Positions 46,190 through 59,599 of a stretch of DNA of 64,000 nt are shown here, one piece after another. The DNA is taken from NCBI GenBank assembly GCA_946807835.1, contig OX327710.1:13380501-13444500 (forward strand), given 5' to 3'. Position numbers and translations under genes: made by a program. A model generated the notes under the pieces. The model did not search any database and was not told where the DNA came from. It worked only from the letters and a program-made list of their open reading frames with translations. Each line of letters begins with the position of its first letter. Within the stretch, counting starts at the first letter, position 1. The stretch comes from Ailanthus altissimus. Its lineage: Eukaryota; Streptophyta; Magnoliopsida; Sapindales; Simaroubaceae.

Positions 46190-46810
46190 GAGGCGAGGAC
46201 AGGTGTTAAAATCTCACATTGTCTGGTTACATAAAATTTTTGAGTTGTATATGTAAAGTTATTCTCAATTAGTATAAGCCTTTTTGGGGAGATTCGATAA
46301 CAAAATCGTCCAAGTCAATATTTAAAGCGAACAACATCATATTATGTGGGAGTGAGTTGTTACAAATAGTATTAGAGTTAAATTCTATCTCGCGGTATAA
46401 ACCAATAAGTCCTTAATCTGGGTTACAGATAGCCCACATGTGACGTGCACATTTAGAGTCTAGCCCACATAAGTTAGCTACATATCTCTAAATGACTAAC
46501 GTACATAAGGTCAAGTGTTTCATAAGGGGTAAGTTATAACACTCGAAATCTACACTTTATGATACCATAAATAGTAGGGTCAAGATGAATAAGATGGGGC
46601 CAGTGTCAAAATCATACATCGCTTGCTCTATCTATTTAGAGTTATTCTCAATCAGTGTGAAATTTTTTGGAGTGACTTAAAAATAAAATTGTGCGAGCTT
46701 GGGCTATATATAGAGAGAGAGCAATTCTCAATTAATATGCGACTTTTTTAAGATAACTAAAAATAAAACAATATGGATATTAACTCAAAACGAATAATTT
46801 TATACTGTAT
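46190..46810 (+). repeat. Dispersed plant repeat with three imperfect sub-repeats
   Basis: Sub-repeats beginning near 46190, 46580 and 46700 share 'ttattctcaattagta', 'aaaatcgtccaag/aaaattgtgcgag' and 'gcgaacaacatcatattatg'-like words. They resemble a widespread plant non-coding repeat built around 'tcaaaaccatgcgggcttgggc'-type sequence (recalled, not checked). No coding potential and no clear ends. Confidence 0.5.
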
Positions 46811-49800
46811 GAGAGTGAATTATTATCTCTACTATATTAAAAATCAAAAAAATTTATATTTACTTATACATAAAAAAAAATTAAAATTTTAACTTTCAAT
46901 TAAAAATCTAAGACTACCTACCACTGGCAAAAGTGGCATAAAAATCTTATTAAATAATATAAAACATCAAATTTATAAGCGAATAATCAATGGCACTATA
47001 TGATAAATTGATGTCATGAACCAATCATACCCATAACCCATTCAATATTTTAACCCTATTTTACTAACAGGCTTGACAGCTGGGGTTCTAGTTTGATTCT
47101 TAAAAAAAAAAAATTAAACTAAACCGAGAATTATATATAACTTAAATTTATAAAGAGAATGGATTAAGCTGATTGGTTTGCTTCTTAGTTTTTTCTTTCT
47201 TTCCTAATTTAAATTTTGATTGATTCAATTTTTGAATAGACTACATATCAATCAATTCTTAAAAATCAAAATATAAATAAAAACGATTTCACCAATTCAA
47301 TTTTATGCAATTTTGTCCAACCTTACTTAAAAAGCAACCACTCAGAAAAATACTGCCATCATAAAAATAAAAAAAATATATTGTAATAACAAAAAACATC
47401 AAACATCAAACAAATAACATAATATCAACGTTAAATTAATAATATAAATCAATCATACGTGTGATATTAATATGGAATGACACAATTCAATCATACGTGT
47501 CATGTAAGCATTGGGTCAATATCTTAGTATATCCCTAAAAATACAAAATAGGAGTCTAATCCATGTTACGATACAAAAGCAACATTTCAGTCCAATTTTT
47601 TATAAAAACGTTTGTTTTTGGGTTGGGTATTGCAATTATTGTATTAGACTACTCGTGGGATAAGTTGATGGGCTCGGCTATCTTGTCGGCAGGATTTTTT
47701 TTTTTTTAAAAAAATTCATTGATGTCTTTACTTTTAAGCAATATTTTTTTAAAATTATAAATATAAAAGTTAAATATTTTGTAATCATGAAATTAGTAAT
47801 TTAATAATTATGTTTTTGAATTATATTTATTTTTTAAAATATTTGAATTCTTTCTTTTTTAATAAATTAAATTTTTTATATTTATTTTATAAATAAACAA
47901 ACATCGAAATATAATGTGATAAGTGTAAAAAAAAAAAAAAATCATAGAAAAATAAGATGAATCAAAGAAAAGTAGAACACATCGAATAAGTGTCTCAATT
48001 GTGCACACCCACGAAATATGCTAAATGAGTCCTTTAATTTTTTATTTTATTTTTATAATTAATTTATTCTTTATTAAGTTAACTCAAACGTTAAATTAAC
48101 AAATTTTCTTTTCTTAACTCAACAAAAGCGCTTTTACTTATAAATATATAATCACTTTTTGCAAAACATATTAATTAATTATTTATTTATTTATTTATAT
48201 TATATATACATTTAATAATATTAATTTAATAATTTAATAATTAATATATTTAATTATAATTAAAAAAAATTAAAAAATAATCAATAAAATATATTTTTAT
48301 TGCCATTAAATAAATAATAAAATGGTTAAATTATAAATTATTTATAATGAGATATTATTAAATTATAAAAATAAAATTTTAATTTAATCATTAAATAAAT
48401 AACACTATTTATAATTATTTTGTGTGCTATGTGTTGTGCACACGACTTGCATCCACTAACCATCCATTAGGCATGTCATACGCGCGCCGCCTGCCACATA
48501 GTTTACAAATACATGTCGCATGCGCGAGAAAGCCATGCGCAAAATGGTTATGTTTTATTATATATTTTATTTTTTATGTTTTTAAAATTATTAAATATGA
48601 ATATCCATTTATTAAAAAATATTAATGATAAATATTTAATTAATATTGTATAATTTATCAATTAATTATTTTTAATAAACTATTTAATTAGTTTTATTTA
48701 TTTAAATAATATTTTAAATTTAATTATTTATACTTTAATTATTTAGTTATTTATTTATGTATTAATTATAATTGCATTGAAAAATAAAAGAAACTAAAAA
48801 ATTAGGTATTATTTATTATTTAATGACTAAATTGTAACAAAGTAAAAAAATAATAAATTTAAATAATTAAACTATTTAAAAAAGAAAAGAAAATTAAAAA
48901 AAAAAAATGGCCCATTTGGCGCGTACATGAATCGATTCACAGAATTTTTAGAGTTGCCTTTTTTTTTTTTCTATGTACTCTATTTGTTTTTCTATTCATT
49001 ATATTTATTTTTTATTCATCTTATTTTTTATGCATTTCATTACATTATATTTTAATGTTCATTCATTTAAATAAATATAAAAAAATTAAAAAATTTTAAT
49101 TTCTTGAGAGATAAATAATTTAATTATTTGAAAGAGAGAGAAAATATAACTTAAGGACATAATGATTTAATTATCAAATTTTTTACTACAAAATATTAAC
49201 TCTTATATTTGTGATTAGACAAAAATATTACCTAAAAATATTTGTCATTTATAAAAAAACATTTTTTTTTCTTCTTATTTGATATAATGATTTGGGTGGA
49301 TTAAAGTTGGCAAAAATCATGCTTCTTAAACCTTAAAATATGAATTTGTATTAATTAGGATATGTTATTATAAACTTTGTCGTTTTATTTTAATTTGTGG
49401 GTCACATTTTGGTGGTGGGGCGTGGGGTACGCTAAGGCACGGCTCTTATGAGTTTCAATCACATCACACGTGATTTTTGTATTTTTGAATTTTGTTATTT
49501 GGAATTGGGCCTACGTAGTACGTAGCATGTTGCTTTAGAAAATAAGGCTAATTAATTTCAATACTTTGCATAAAAATTAATCAAGAAAAAATATCGCACA
49601 TTTTGGTCAAATATCTATCGAAATCAACCATGACTAAATTCGTTGTACGTGAGTTAAACGAAAAAAAAAAAACACACATTAACAAAATTATTTTTAGTAA
49701 AATGACAATAGAAGTTAATAATTAACCTTTTTTTTTTCTTGGGTTTAAGCATTAAAGTCAAAATCTAGTAAAAGTGCACCGATTCAACTCACAAACACGA

Positions 49801-50789
49801 AGGGAGTTGAAGCCAACCAATTTTGAATGGACGAGTCGTGAAAGCTACATTCTTAAAGAAAGTTTCATCCAATTACTAGAGAAGAAAAAAAAGAATTAAA
49901 TAGACAAAGAAAATTGAAATTTAAAAGATTAGTTAATTGCACTCGATTGTTTATTTCGGTGGTAAATTTTGTGTATTTTTTTAATTAAATTTAAGAGTTT
50001 ATAATTTATTAAATTTTATAATTCAAATATAATGTGTATACAAAATATAAAATAATGTTTCGTAATTATTCTTTTTTAAAATTTTTATAATTTAGACGAA
50101 GTGTATGTCAAAGAGGTAAATTATGTTTTTGATGATATAATTTAATAAAATATTCGGTAAAATAGTATGATGTAATATGAATAATAATGTGTATATAATA
50201 ATTAATTAATTAATTAAAAGCTCCGGGCATCTATCGTACCACTAGCACCTCACTATCTTTTATCCTCAAAATACGCTAGAAATCATCCCACGTCAACCCA
50301 AGATCACAGTCAATATCTCGGGGTAAATTTGATTTTCACGTCATCTCGGCCTCAATGTCGATACGATACTTTGATTTTGACATATCGTGCACTTTATTCC
50401 CGAAAAAGTGAAGCACCAACGTTCAAATAGGAAGCGCAAAGAGCGGTGGAGTAAAGTTGGAGGAGGATGAAAAATGAAGAAAGGTATTGACATTTACCTC
50501 TTCTTCTTCTTATGTTGAAAACGGTGATTAAAAAAAAGGAAGATTACTGTGAGCTCCACATCGAAATTATCAATTACGAGTTTGATAAGTTAAAAAATTT
50601 AACAGTGTTTTGAGTTTTGGGAATTAGTAAATGTGTTTGGTAAAAATATTATTGTTGAATTGTTGCGATTGTATCTAAAAATAAAGATTAAATATGGATT
50701 ATATATTGACGATAGAATCAAATAGTTAGCTTCAAAATATATTTGAAAGTATAATTAATTTATTTTAGGGAAAAAGAAATTCAGATCTA
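46811..50789. other. Long AT-rich stretch without a recognisable gene
   Basis: Mostly very AT-rich DNA. Exceptions are a CpG-containing island at 48415-48555 (with GCATGCGCG and ACGCGCGCC) and mixed-composition patches at 49400-49520 and 50220-50470. None contains a supportable ORF, RNA gene or transposon boundary. Confidence 0.45.
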
Positions 50790-50799
50790 AAAATTTGAT

Positions 50800-51880
50800 G
50801 TTGTTGATCAGAAAAAATGGTTCTTCGAACTAATAAATTTTAAATTTATTTGTTAATGGGAATTAATATTTAAATTTCGTCTTGATTAGATTTGCTTGTG
50901 CAAGCTTGAATATTCTTTTAGTCGTCAATTATGATAGAACTTGCAAAATACTAACATAGTTATCATGATGATTTCATCGGTGTGAATTTTGATAAAAACT
51001 CTTCGATGTTTAAATAAAAAAGATTTCTATGATGAAAATTTGGTAAGAAAAAAAGTAAAAAATGTGCTTTTAATGAAGAAAGGAAAACTTTTTTTCTTTT
51101 TGTGTGTTTGTTCCTCTATTATTTGGGCATTCTCTCGAGCATTTGAATAGGCATTTTTTCATTATCTTTTATTTATGTGTCTTTCTCTTTCTTTTATAGC
51201 ACAGATTTTTAGAAGACATTTTAAGGTATTCGGCCCCTGTTATACTTCTGTCATACACCAAATATCTTTCTGCAGATCTTTTTATATTATATTTCTGATT
51301 CCGCTTCTATTATATGCTATATATCTTTTTGACATATATTAAGCATATTCTTGGCATATTCTTTATGTCTGTCTTCGCTGGTAGATTTGGTTAAGTGCGA
51401 GGTTAAACATGACCTGTTCAGGTCGGTCTTTTGGTAGTCTCTTCCTGTTCATCTTAAACATGATCTGAGGTATTCTTAAGAGTTGGTCTTCCAATGACTT
51501 CACCAATTTTATCTAGTCGACCTGTTCGGCAGATAGCCGTTCATACCTTATTTCTTCGTTTGATCATGCAGGAGCCAAAACGAACTGATTCGAACAATGT
51601 GTAAATGGTGGTCTTGATTGGTTCTTCCTAGTAGGTATTTTTGGTCGCTGATCAGGTTCTTTAATTCCAAGCATATTATGCATCGTCTAATCCTGCTAGG
51701 ACCTGGTCAAGTGGTTATCACTATGGATCTGCTTGTGGGATGGACTGTCCTGCAAAGGATGGTAGACTTTAAAAATGATTGTCCTATAGGGGAGACATCT
51801 GACTGGGCCATTGAGATTCGACTTCTGCTTGGGCCTTGAAGCTTTTGGCCCGATGATAATTTTTTTTAGGGGGGGAGCAA
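50800..51880 (+). repeat. LTR-like repeat, copy A
   Basis: The block aligns with 62578-63855 in the same orientation. Shared landmarks are TTGTTGA at the left, 'atagaacttgcaaaa', 'ctttctctttcttttata', 'ttttgacatatattaa', 'gatttggttaagtg', 'ctcttcctgttc', 'tcgacctgtt', 'atggtg.tcttgattg' and 'gataattttttt' then GAGCA at the right. The pyrimidine-rich TATA-bearing middle and possible TG...CA ends suggest a solo LTR of unknown lineage. No coding sequence; the target duplication is uncertain. Confidence 0.6.
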
Positions 51881-52799
51881 ATTTAAAAATACAATTTCAT
51901 TCCTCGATTTTATAATTATTTAAAAATACATTTTTTTGTTAATATTTTCATCAAATTTTAATATTTTTTAAATAAAATAATACTATTATCATATAATAAA
52001 AATAGAAAAACTATATTGTGGCGAAAAGCATTGCTCTTTTATCTCAATAAAGTGAATTATATTGCCGTATTTATGTTAATAATTTAATAATAATAATACA
52101 TCTACATTCATTTTCGGAGTTTGAATTTCCTTTCATGTAAAAAAAAAAAAGTTTGAATCTCCTCCTCCCCCGTAAACAAAAAAAAAACAAACAAAGAGAA
52201 TCGTATTCTTTCTGCTTTTTCTATCCACAGACAAACGAAAAGAAAAAAAAGATATCAATGTCTCGTGAGATGAAACAGTGGTTATTATTATTTATCGAAA
52301 TCCATCTTCTCGAGAATGAACGTGGGCCTACACACACAAAAAAAAAAAAAAAAGTCTAAAGAAATTAATAAATTGAAAGGACGTGGAGAATGGGACTCAC
52401 AAAAGTTGATGATAAGCATTGGATACATCATCATCTCAACATCATCATCCTTGATAGACCTTACCTGCATGTCATTATTTATTTATTTAGTGTTTTTTTT
52501 TGTCCCTCTCTTTCTTAAGTGAAAACAACTATATTTATATTTTAAAATATTTTTTTGTATTGCTCATATTGCTCATGTTATTTATACTAAAAAAATAAAA
52601 ACAAAAAAATTTACAAAAAAGACTAAAAAGTCTAGGTTTGAGGAAGAATAAGATTTATAAAAAATAAAATGTGTTTGGTTGAAGGAAAAATAAAGTGTTC
52701 GGTGAATTTTATGTGAAAGCAACACTTCTAATTTTTAAAAGGAGCATAGGAAGGCATTTGCAAATACTTTTTGTTGTCTGTTAGAGATAAAATAAGCAT
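51881..52799. other. AT-rich intergenic DNA
   Basis: A-rich tracts near 52140-52210 and 52340-52355. No gene seen. Confidence 0.4.
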
Positions 52800-52996
52800 A
52801 TTTATCTATATATATAATTAATTTATTGGGTTACCTAGTTCATTATATAATAAATTTTTAAATATATAAAAATATTATATATCACATTTTAAATTATATA
52901 AAAATTATAAATTTATTAGATAATGATATATAACAGTAGAGTTTATTATATAATGAGTTACGTAATCTACTAAATTAATTATATATAGATAAAATA
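52800..52996. repeat. MITE, about 197 bp with ~55 bp terminal inverted repeats
   Basis: The left end TTTATCTATATATATAATTA ... TTCATTATATAATAAA and the right end in reverse complement TTTTATCTATATATAATTAA ... CTCATTATATAATAAA match over ~55 bp with few differences. It is non-coding. Confidence 0.75.
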
Positions 52997-53005
52997 ATAT
53001 TTATA

Positions 53006-53188
53006 ACATTATATTTTTAATACAATATTTGACACAATTTTTAGATCATTATATCAATATATTTAATGACTTATATTAAATTTTAAATATACATTAATTA
53101 CACATGTTCATTGTAGTTAAGTCATTAGATGTACATTAATCTAATGATCTAAAAATTATATAAAATATTGTGTCAAAAATATAGTGAT
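53006..53188. repeat. MITE, about 183 bp, second family
   Basis: The left arm ATTATATTTTTAATACAATA followed by ACAATTTTTAGATCATTA matches the right arm in reverse complement (ACTATATTTTTGACACAATA, TAATTTTTAGATCATTAG). It lies directly after the MITE at 52800. Confidence 0.75.
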
Positions 53189-53192
53189 TCAT

Positions 53193-53330
53193 GGCACTAT
53201 ATTTTTAACACAATATTTTACACAATTTTTGAAACATTAGAAGAGTACAAATTCAATTGCTTGGATTAAATTTCAAATGTTTAGTAATTACAATACATTA
53301 ATTACACATATTTGATTGTTCAATTTAATA
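53193..53330. repeat. Partial second copy of the 53006 MITE
   Basis: The sequence CACTATATTTTTAACACAAT with ACACAATTTTTGAAACATTA repeats one arm of the element at 53006-53188. The opposite arm is missing or too diverged to see. Confidence 0.6.
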
Positions 53331-54671
53331 TATAGATTTAAAGTAAAAAAATATATATTTAAAATTGTCAAACTATTAAATTGTACCAAATCAATGAATA
53401 AAAATTTTAAATTATTATTTTAAATAAAAATATTTAAATGAAAAGAATCCTATTCATAAATAAAATATAAATGCCAATGCAATGACTAAGTCACCCTTTG
53501 ATGTGCATTTAGCGACGATGGTGATATAAATGTAAAATTGTCTTGACGTCTAAAGACCACTGCGAGAAAGAAAGACAAAAACCCACCAAAGTGACAACCT
53601 CATTTTGAATTGACTAATTTATTGTTGTGCTTTTCTTTTCTTTTATTATTATTTTTATTTTTTTTTTCTTTTTCTTTTTCTTTTTTTTTTCTTTCTTTGA
53701 ATCTTTCTTGAAAGCGAAGCATCTGTATTCAAATTTTGTGGGCAGCACGCACTTCTCGTAGTCATAGTATTTTAGTGGCAGCCGATTGCTTTATATTCAT
53801 CGCTTTACCAGATATTTAAAGGGAATATTTTTTTTTCTTTTTTTTATTTATTATTGTAGCATCCATTTTACTAATTTTAAAAAATAATAAAGTGCTAGAT
53901 GAGGTTATGGTGTGATAATTTAATTATCATTCGCACCTAATGTTTATCTTATCGATAAAATTTGTACACCTCTTAAATTATGAGTTTTTAAATTTTAGTA
54001 AAGGTCATGTAATTTTATTTTTTCAAAATAATTATTTACTTTTATCAGTTATTAATAATTATTATAATTAATTATTCTTGTGGTAATTATTTATAGTTAT
54101 TGAGATTTGAAAACAATTCTCTAATTATAATAGTTATTGTAAGTAGTTATGCAGTTGTGTAGTTATTGAGATTTGAAAATTTGTAATGTAATATTTGTAT
54201 TTAAAAAAATTAATAACTCGCACTTTGATGCATTAATAAGATGGATTAAGTGTACTTATCTTATGTGATGGAGATTAATTATTGTTGTTACGATAAAAGG
54301 ATTGTCCTAGATTAATGTGGTATAGATAATTTTTTGAAAACTTTATCTATGAGTTATTTTAGTTTAAAAAATATAATTTTTTCATTTAATAATAGAGACC
54401 TTAGATTTCTAATATTACTAAATATGAAGTTTCAAAATAAAATTATTCCTAAATATGAATAAATGAAGCTAAATTAAGATTCTCTTTACAAATTCGTTCA
54501 GAAGATTTTTTGTTGACCTTACATTATTAGTTAAAGCATGACCTAATTTTCTTTGTTTCTTGTTATTTCATTAACTACCAATTACAATTTATAGGGGAAA
54601 AACTAGAAGAAAATTATAATATAACAAGAAAAAAAAAATGAATATATTAATAAATAATATTGCATATGAGA
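53331..54671. other. AT-rich intergenic DNA
   Basis: A CT-rich run at 53640-53700. No gene or element recognised. Confidence 0.4.
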
Positions 54672-54806
54672 GTAATGCTTCACATCCTTAATGTATCAAA
54701 CAATTATTAGTGATAAAATAATATAAATTTAAAATTATTTATTTTACTCAATAATTATTTGGTATATCATTATTTATGATACAACTTAAATGTGTAGCAT
54801 TATTTT
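54672..54806. repeat. MITE-like palindrome, family 1
   Basis: The ends AATGCTTCACATCC and, inverted, AATGCTACACATTT are followed by matching inner arms (ATGTATCAAACAATTATTAG against ATGATATACCAAATAATTAT). Same family as 13501-13670, 54822-54990 and 58768-58948. Confidence 0.65.
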
Positions 54807-54821
54807 TTTTATAATAATAAA

Positions 54822-54990
54822 ATAATGTTATATATTTTAAGTTGTATTTTAAATAACGATGTATTAAATAATTATTAAATAATAAAATAATGTAAATTTT
54901 AAAATAATTTATTATATTATTTAATAATTATTTAATATATTATTATTTAAGATATAATTTAAATTATATAATATTATTTATAAAAATAAA
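54822..54990. repeat. MITE-like palindrome, family 1, adjacent copy
   Basis: The self-complementary AT-rich unit (AATGTTATATATTTTAAGTT ... inverted AATATTATATAATTTAAATT) lies 15 bp after the copy at 54672, so two family members sit side by side. Confidence 0.6.
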
Positions 54991-56293
54991 TAATAAAATT
55001 AGATGAGAAAAAAATTCTAATTTAATACATGTGACTAATGGGTGTTGGCACGAATCTTGTCTCTACTTTAGACCTTTGTATTGATAAGGAAAGTGACTTG
55101 TTTTATTTATTTGTTTAAAAAATATATATATTTTTAAAAGAAAATTATTGGGAATTTGATATCGTCCCTGAGCTGACATGTCACTGTCTAACAGAATTAA
55201 CCACTGAAAATAGAATTTAATTTTAAAAAGAAGTCATTACTAGCTTCACTCCACTTTCCTAAATAAATAAAAAAGAAACCCACTGTCAGTCTGTCACGTA
55301 ACTGACAACTTTAAAGCCAAACAAAACTTTATGCCATCTCATCATCTCGCGATATATCGCAACTGGCCCGTGTTTTATCACGGGTTTTAAGAGAATTTAG
55401 TTTGATAGGTATCTGGTGACCTAACTCGCTGCCTTGACTCTTCGGAATTTAAAAAATTAATTACGCTAAAAAAAAAATTGGTAAAAGCAACATATCATGG
55501 ACCTCATAAAAGCACTTTTGATTGGAAAGAGAGAGATGAGTTTTACATCACTCCTCTTGTGGAGCGTGAACTTCACGCCCTAGTACATGTGTGGGCCCCA
55601 GGGTTGAAGCCAATAATGAAACTACAGTCAGTAAGTCAGTCACCCAGCTGTAGATGGACTTCATTGTTTTGTGTTTGTTTAAGGAAATTTCTTTTATTTT
55701 AAAAAAAGGAAAAAAGAAAAAAAAATAAAGTTTGGGTAAATTTGTCATAAATACTAAATAGGTTTTAAAGGGAATTTTGAGCTGCAAAAATAGTACACAT
55801 CTGATGAAGCAGAGCCAGTTAATACTTTTGTTCTTTATTTTTTGGTTTTATGTGAATATTCACAGACAATCTTATCAAAAAATTTAGGTTTTTTTAAAAA
55901 AAATATTAACGGATCCTTATAATTTAGTTCAAGTGTTTAAAATATTTATTTATTTTTAAAAATATCTTAAAAACTTATTAATAATTATCATTTCTTTTAA
56001 TAGAATTTTTTTTAACAGTCTAAAATTATAATTTTGTTCTTATATCCTTATATGTGCATTTTATAAAATATTTAATTAATTAAAAAAATATATTTTATCC
56101 TTATTTATTTACAAAAAAATTAAAAATACCCTTACTTCCTTCAATATCATCCTTCTCTCTCCAAATTTTTTTTTACCTTTCTCAATTTCCTGCAACACTA
56201 GTGAAGGATCCTTACTGTTCAAAGCTATCCCATATTCTTTCACCCAGATCAAGGACATTTGCAATATTTCTATCATCTGAAATGGAATCATCA
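54991..56293. other. Intergenic, no gene recognised
   Basis: The section 55170-55670 has near-coding composition and a 74-codon forward frame, but no similarity I can name. The rest is AT-rich. Confidence 0.4.
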
Positions 56294-57114
56294 CAAACTA
56301 CTGTAACCACTTCAATGCAAAATTTGACGTGGTGAGTAACATAATAGAAAATTTTCAAATGAAAATTGAGAAAGGTAACATTTTCTGCAACTGCAACTGA
56401 TGAAACCATGGCCATGATACTTCGTCTTTGATTTCTGTCACCATAGGGTATTTATTTTACATCATTGTGGGTTAAAGCAGTAATTTCTTCCGACGGCCAT
56501 AAATACTTGGAAGATGGATTGTTCATGTCTTTGGTTTTCATTGATATTTGTACAATTGTATTTTCATAGGAATTACTATTCACTAGCTTGTTTGGAAATG
56601 AATGCAGATACAACTTCATAGATAACTGTAGCATATACTTGGTGCCAAATCATAGTTTTTGTTTGTTCCCTTAGTCTTAAAAAGTTACTTAAAAATATAT
56701 GAATTTGATTTGAGTTGTCATTTGAGATTTTTTTTTTGTTTTTTCTTTTCGGAGTTAATATGGAGATACTGCACATGGTAATGACAGCAACATTTGTTTG
56801 TTTTATTAAATGTTTTGATGGAGGGTGAGAAATTTCGCACACAGACACTAATGAAGTTATACACGGGGACTGTAATAACAATTTCACCTATGGAGAGCAA
56901 TATATCTGCAACTGCCACTGATGAAGCCATGGCCATGGCCATGATACTTCGTCTTCAAGCTGCTAAGGCAGCGATAAAAATGGAAGCAAGGCAGTACCCT
57001 AGAATGATAGAAGAACAATTTGCTTATGAGGAAGAAAATGTGAACATTTTGTTGTACTTAGTGATAATAAGTAGTCTCGATAATTTTTTGTTCAAGTGGT
57101 ATCAATTTTTTTAA
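56294..57114 (+). pseudogene. Duplicated fragment of a GTD-binding (DUF593/zein-binding) protein gene
   Basis: At 56889-57054 the forward frame reads MESNISATATDEAMAMAMIL, then RLQAAKAAIKMEARQYPRMI and EEQFAYEEENVNIL. This resembles the coiled-coil GTD-binding domain of plant myosin-binding proteins, in which MI-RLQ-EKAA--MEA-QY-RM-EE is the conserved core. A shorter diverged copy occurs upstream at 56380-56415 (TFSATATDETMAMILRL and stop), suggesting a local duplication. There is no complete gene: the frame ends at 57112 after only part of the domain, and no other exons were found. In intact members the domain recruits myosin XI to vesicles; here only a remnant is visible. Confidence 0.5.
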
Positions 57115-58767
57115 AAACAATAAATTAGACAAATAAAATATTTAGTTCATTATCACAACTGTAGCAGTATCTTTATCAATCAGAATCCGAATTTTCTCTT
57201 AAGCTAAACTTTCACATAACTTTTTCATTGGCACGTGATTGATAAAAATTTGTAATTGTTAAAAAAAATAGTAAAAAAGCATATTTTGATCCATTATATT
57301 TAATATATAATGTGAGTAAAAAAATTATTAAAAACTTAAGTAAAATTTAGTTCAGAAGAGAATCATAATTCTACCAAGAATGCTATATACATTCAGTTGT
57401 GTTTTTTTTTTATCTTAAATGTTTTATAATTTCTTTTCCAAATTCTTGCATTTCTTACTCTAAAATAGTAAATTAAATTTGGATGATTTGCTAATTACTT
57501 TCCTCTAAATTTCATGTAAGAATTGCCTAAAACTAATAGTACTTTAAGAAATGCATAGTTGATTGCTTGGCAATTTCCAATCCGGCCCTACAAATAACAA
57601 ATTCTTTTTTCTTAATAGCATTGAGTTACAATAATGACAAGGATAATTACATATCCTTTCAACAAAAAAAAAAAATAATGTGATGTTACAACTAGCTAAG
57701 GGAGAACGATTATTATAATGATGCCAACTATAAACCCATCTAATATGTTTTTTTTTTAGGTTAATTTTGTTGAATAAGCGACAATTCAAAGAAATGTGGC
57801 TTTTGAACCAACTGAAAATGACATATAATTATAGTGACCCAAATTTGATATTTGATATTTGATATCTTCAAGGGAAAGAAAGTTTCTATTTTTTTTTTTA
57901 ATATATATTCATTGTCTCCCTCTTTTGCTAAAAATAAAGCAACTATCAAAAGAGTCCCCATCTCATAAATCACAAATTATAAATGGTCCTTTTCTTGTGA
58001 GTTTCCTCCGAAAGCTCTCTACATTAATGGCTGCCCTTGTCAAAACCTCTCTTCTCTTTCTTTTATTTTAAAAATAAATTGAAATTCAAGTGTCTTTATC
58101 TATCAAAACCTAAGAGAGAAAACCATTTACCCAAAAAAAAAAAAAATTGTGATTCTTCTTCTAAGTTAAGCTGCCGCAGAGTTCGGCTCGTCAAAAGGAG
58201 CCTTATGCTCAATGGGTATCTCATTGCTATTACTTTCTTTTTTGGAAGAAAACAAATTAAACAATTAAAAGAATTCTTAGATTTAAAACAAATCTTTAAG
58301 GGTAAACTTCAAGTCCTCATTCTAAAATAGAAGGATTTAAACTTTGGACTTCCATTTAAAGATTCAAATTATTTTCCACTTATTTACTAAATAAAAAATT
58401 TTAAAAATCTTAAAATGGTGTCAACTTGGTCAAAACATTTTGTATCGCCGTCTAATTGCTAATTATTACGCACATATATATATATATATATATACAATGA
58501 TTTTAAATTTAGTGATGGGTTTATAAAAAATAGTTAGTAATTTAATAATAACACTTTAATGCCACGGAGTCGACATTTTAATAATAGGTTTATATACAAA
58601 ATAAGATGTGTGTATTGGATAATTAAACAAAAATTTCTTTTATATCTTTATTTGCCTAAAAAAATATTGAGGCAACAAGAAAACGATAAGAATAAATTTT
58701 TTATAAATAAAATAGAATGGAGGATGGCCACATACATAATTTAATAGTGATGACACCTTTTATTTAA
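57115..58767. other. AT-rich intergenic DNA
   Basis: A (TA)n microsatellite at 58474-58494. No gene was recognised despite several short frames. Confidence 0.4.
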
Positions 58768-58948
58768 TGTTAGAATGATGTTACATATATTAAGTTTATA
58801 TTTGAAGTTATATTTTAAATATTGATGTATAAAAAATTATTAAATATAATAAATAATTTTAAAATTTATACTATTTCAATCAATAATTATTTAGTATATT
58901 ATTATTTAAAATATAATTTTGGATGTGTAGTATTACTTTTAATATTAA
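58768..58948. repeat. MITE-like palindrome, family 1
   Basis: The ends AATGATGTTACATATATTAA and, inverted, AGTAATACTACACATCCAAA bracket an interior (AATAAATAATTTTAAAATTT) shared with the copy at 13501. Confidence 0.6.
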
Positions 58949-59599
58949 CACCTTGAATTTGAATACTCTTTTTTTCTAATTTAAAAAAATAAGAAAATAA
59001 AAGTACAAAATAGAGTGAAGGTTTAAATAATTGTGAGGGAGTGAAAAAAAATTAGAAGTAGTGTGAATATTGAAATATTGGTGAAGGGGTGTAGTGTAGC
59101 AATGACATAATGTGATGGCGGCGTAGCGTATATGAGAAATTGTGCGTCTTGCTTTCTAGTTCTACGACTCAAAATAAGAAATAATTATAATAATAATAAA
59201 AATGAGGAAAGTGACACACAGTGTTTTTGACTATTTGGCGCCCATTTGGAACGCACGATTTGATAAATAAAATTTAGCATTTCAATACTTGTCTTTCTCG
59301 CCTTTTTTTTATCGTCTTCCAGTTTCGTTTTATTTTTTTATTCATGTTTTATATGTTATAAACTTTTTCTTTTACATATTTTAGTATTCATGCATATCCT
59401 AAATATTATAGATTTCTTATTACTCTTTTCTTTTAACGCCGATGAGTTAAAGTAAAAAAAATCCGTTTTGCCTTTGAATTTTAAAGAGTTTTAAAATTTT
59501 AAAACATGTGAACTCTTATTCTAATTATTATTAACATTAGTAAGTACGAAATAATTTATATATAAACATTTATAAAGTCTTTAGTTTGAAATCAAACAT
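58949..59599. other. AT-rich intergenic DNA
   Basis: No gene or clear repeat seen. Confidence 0.4.

Noticed and set aside
51618..51839. 73-codon ORF in LTR-like copy A
   Set aside because: The corresponding region of copy B (63390-63600) does not keep the frame, so it is not a conserved protein.
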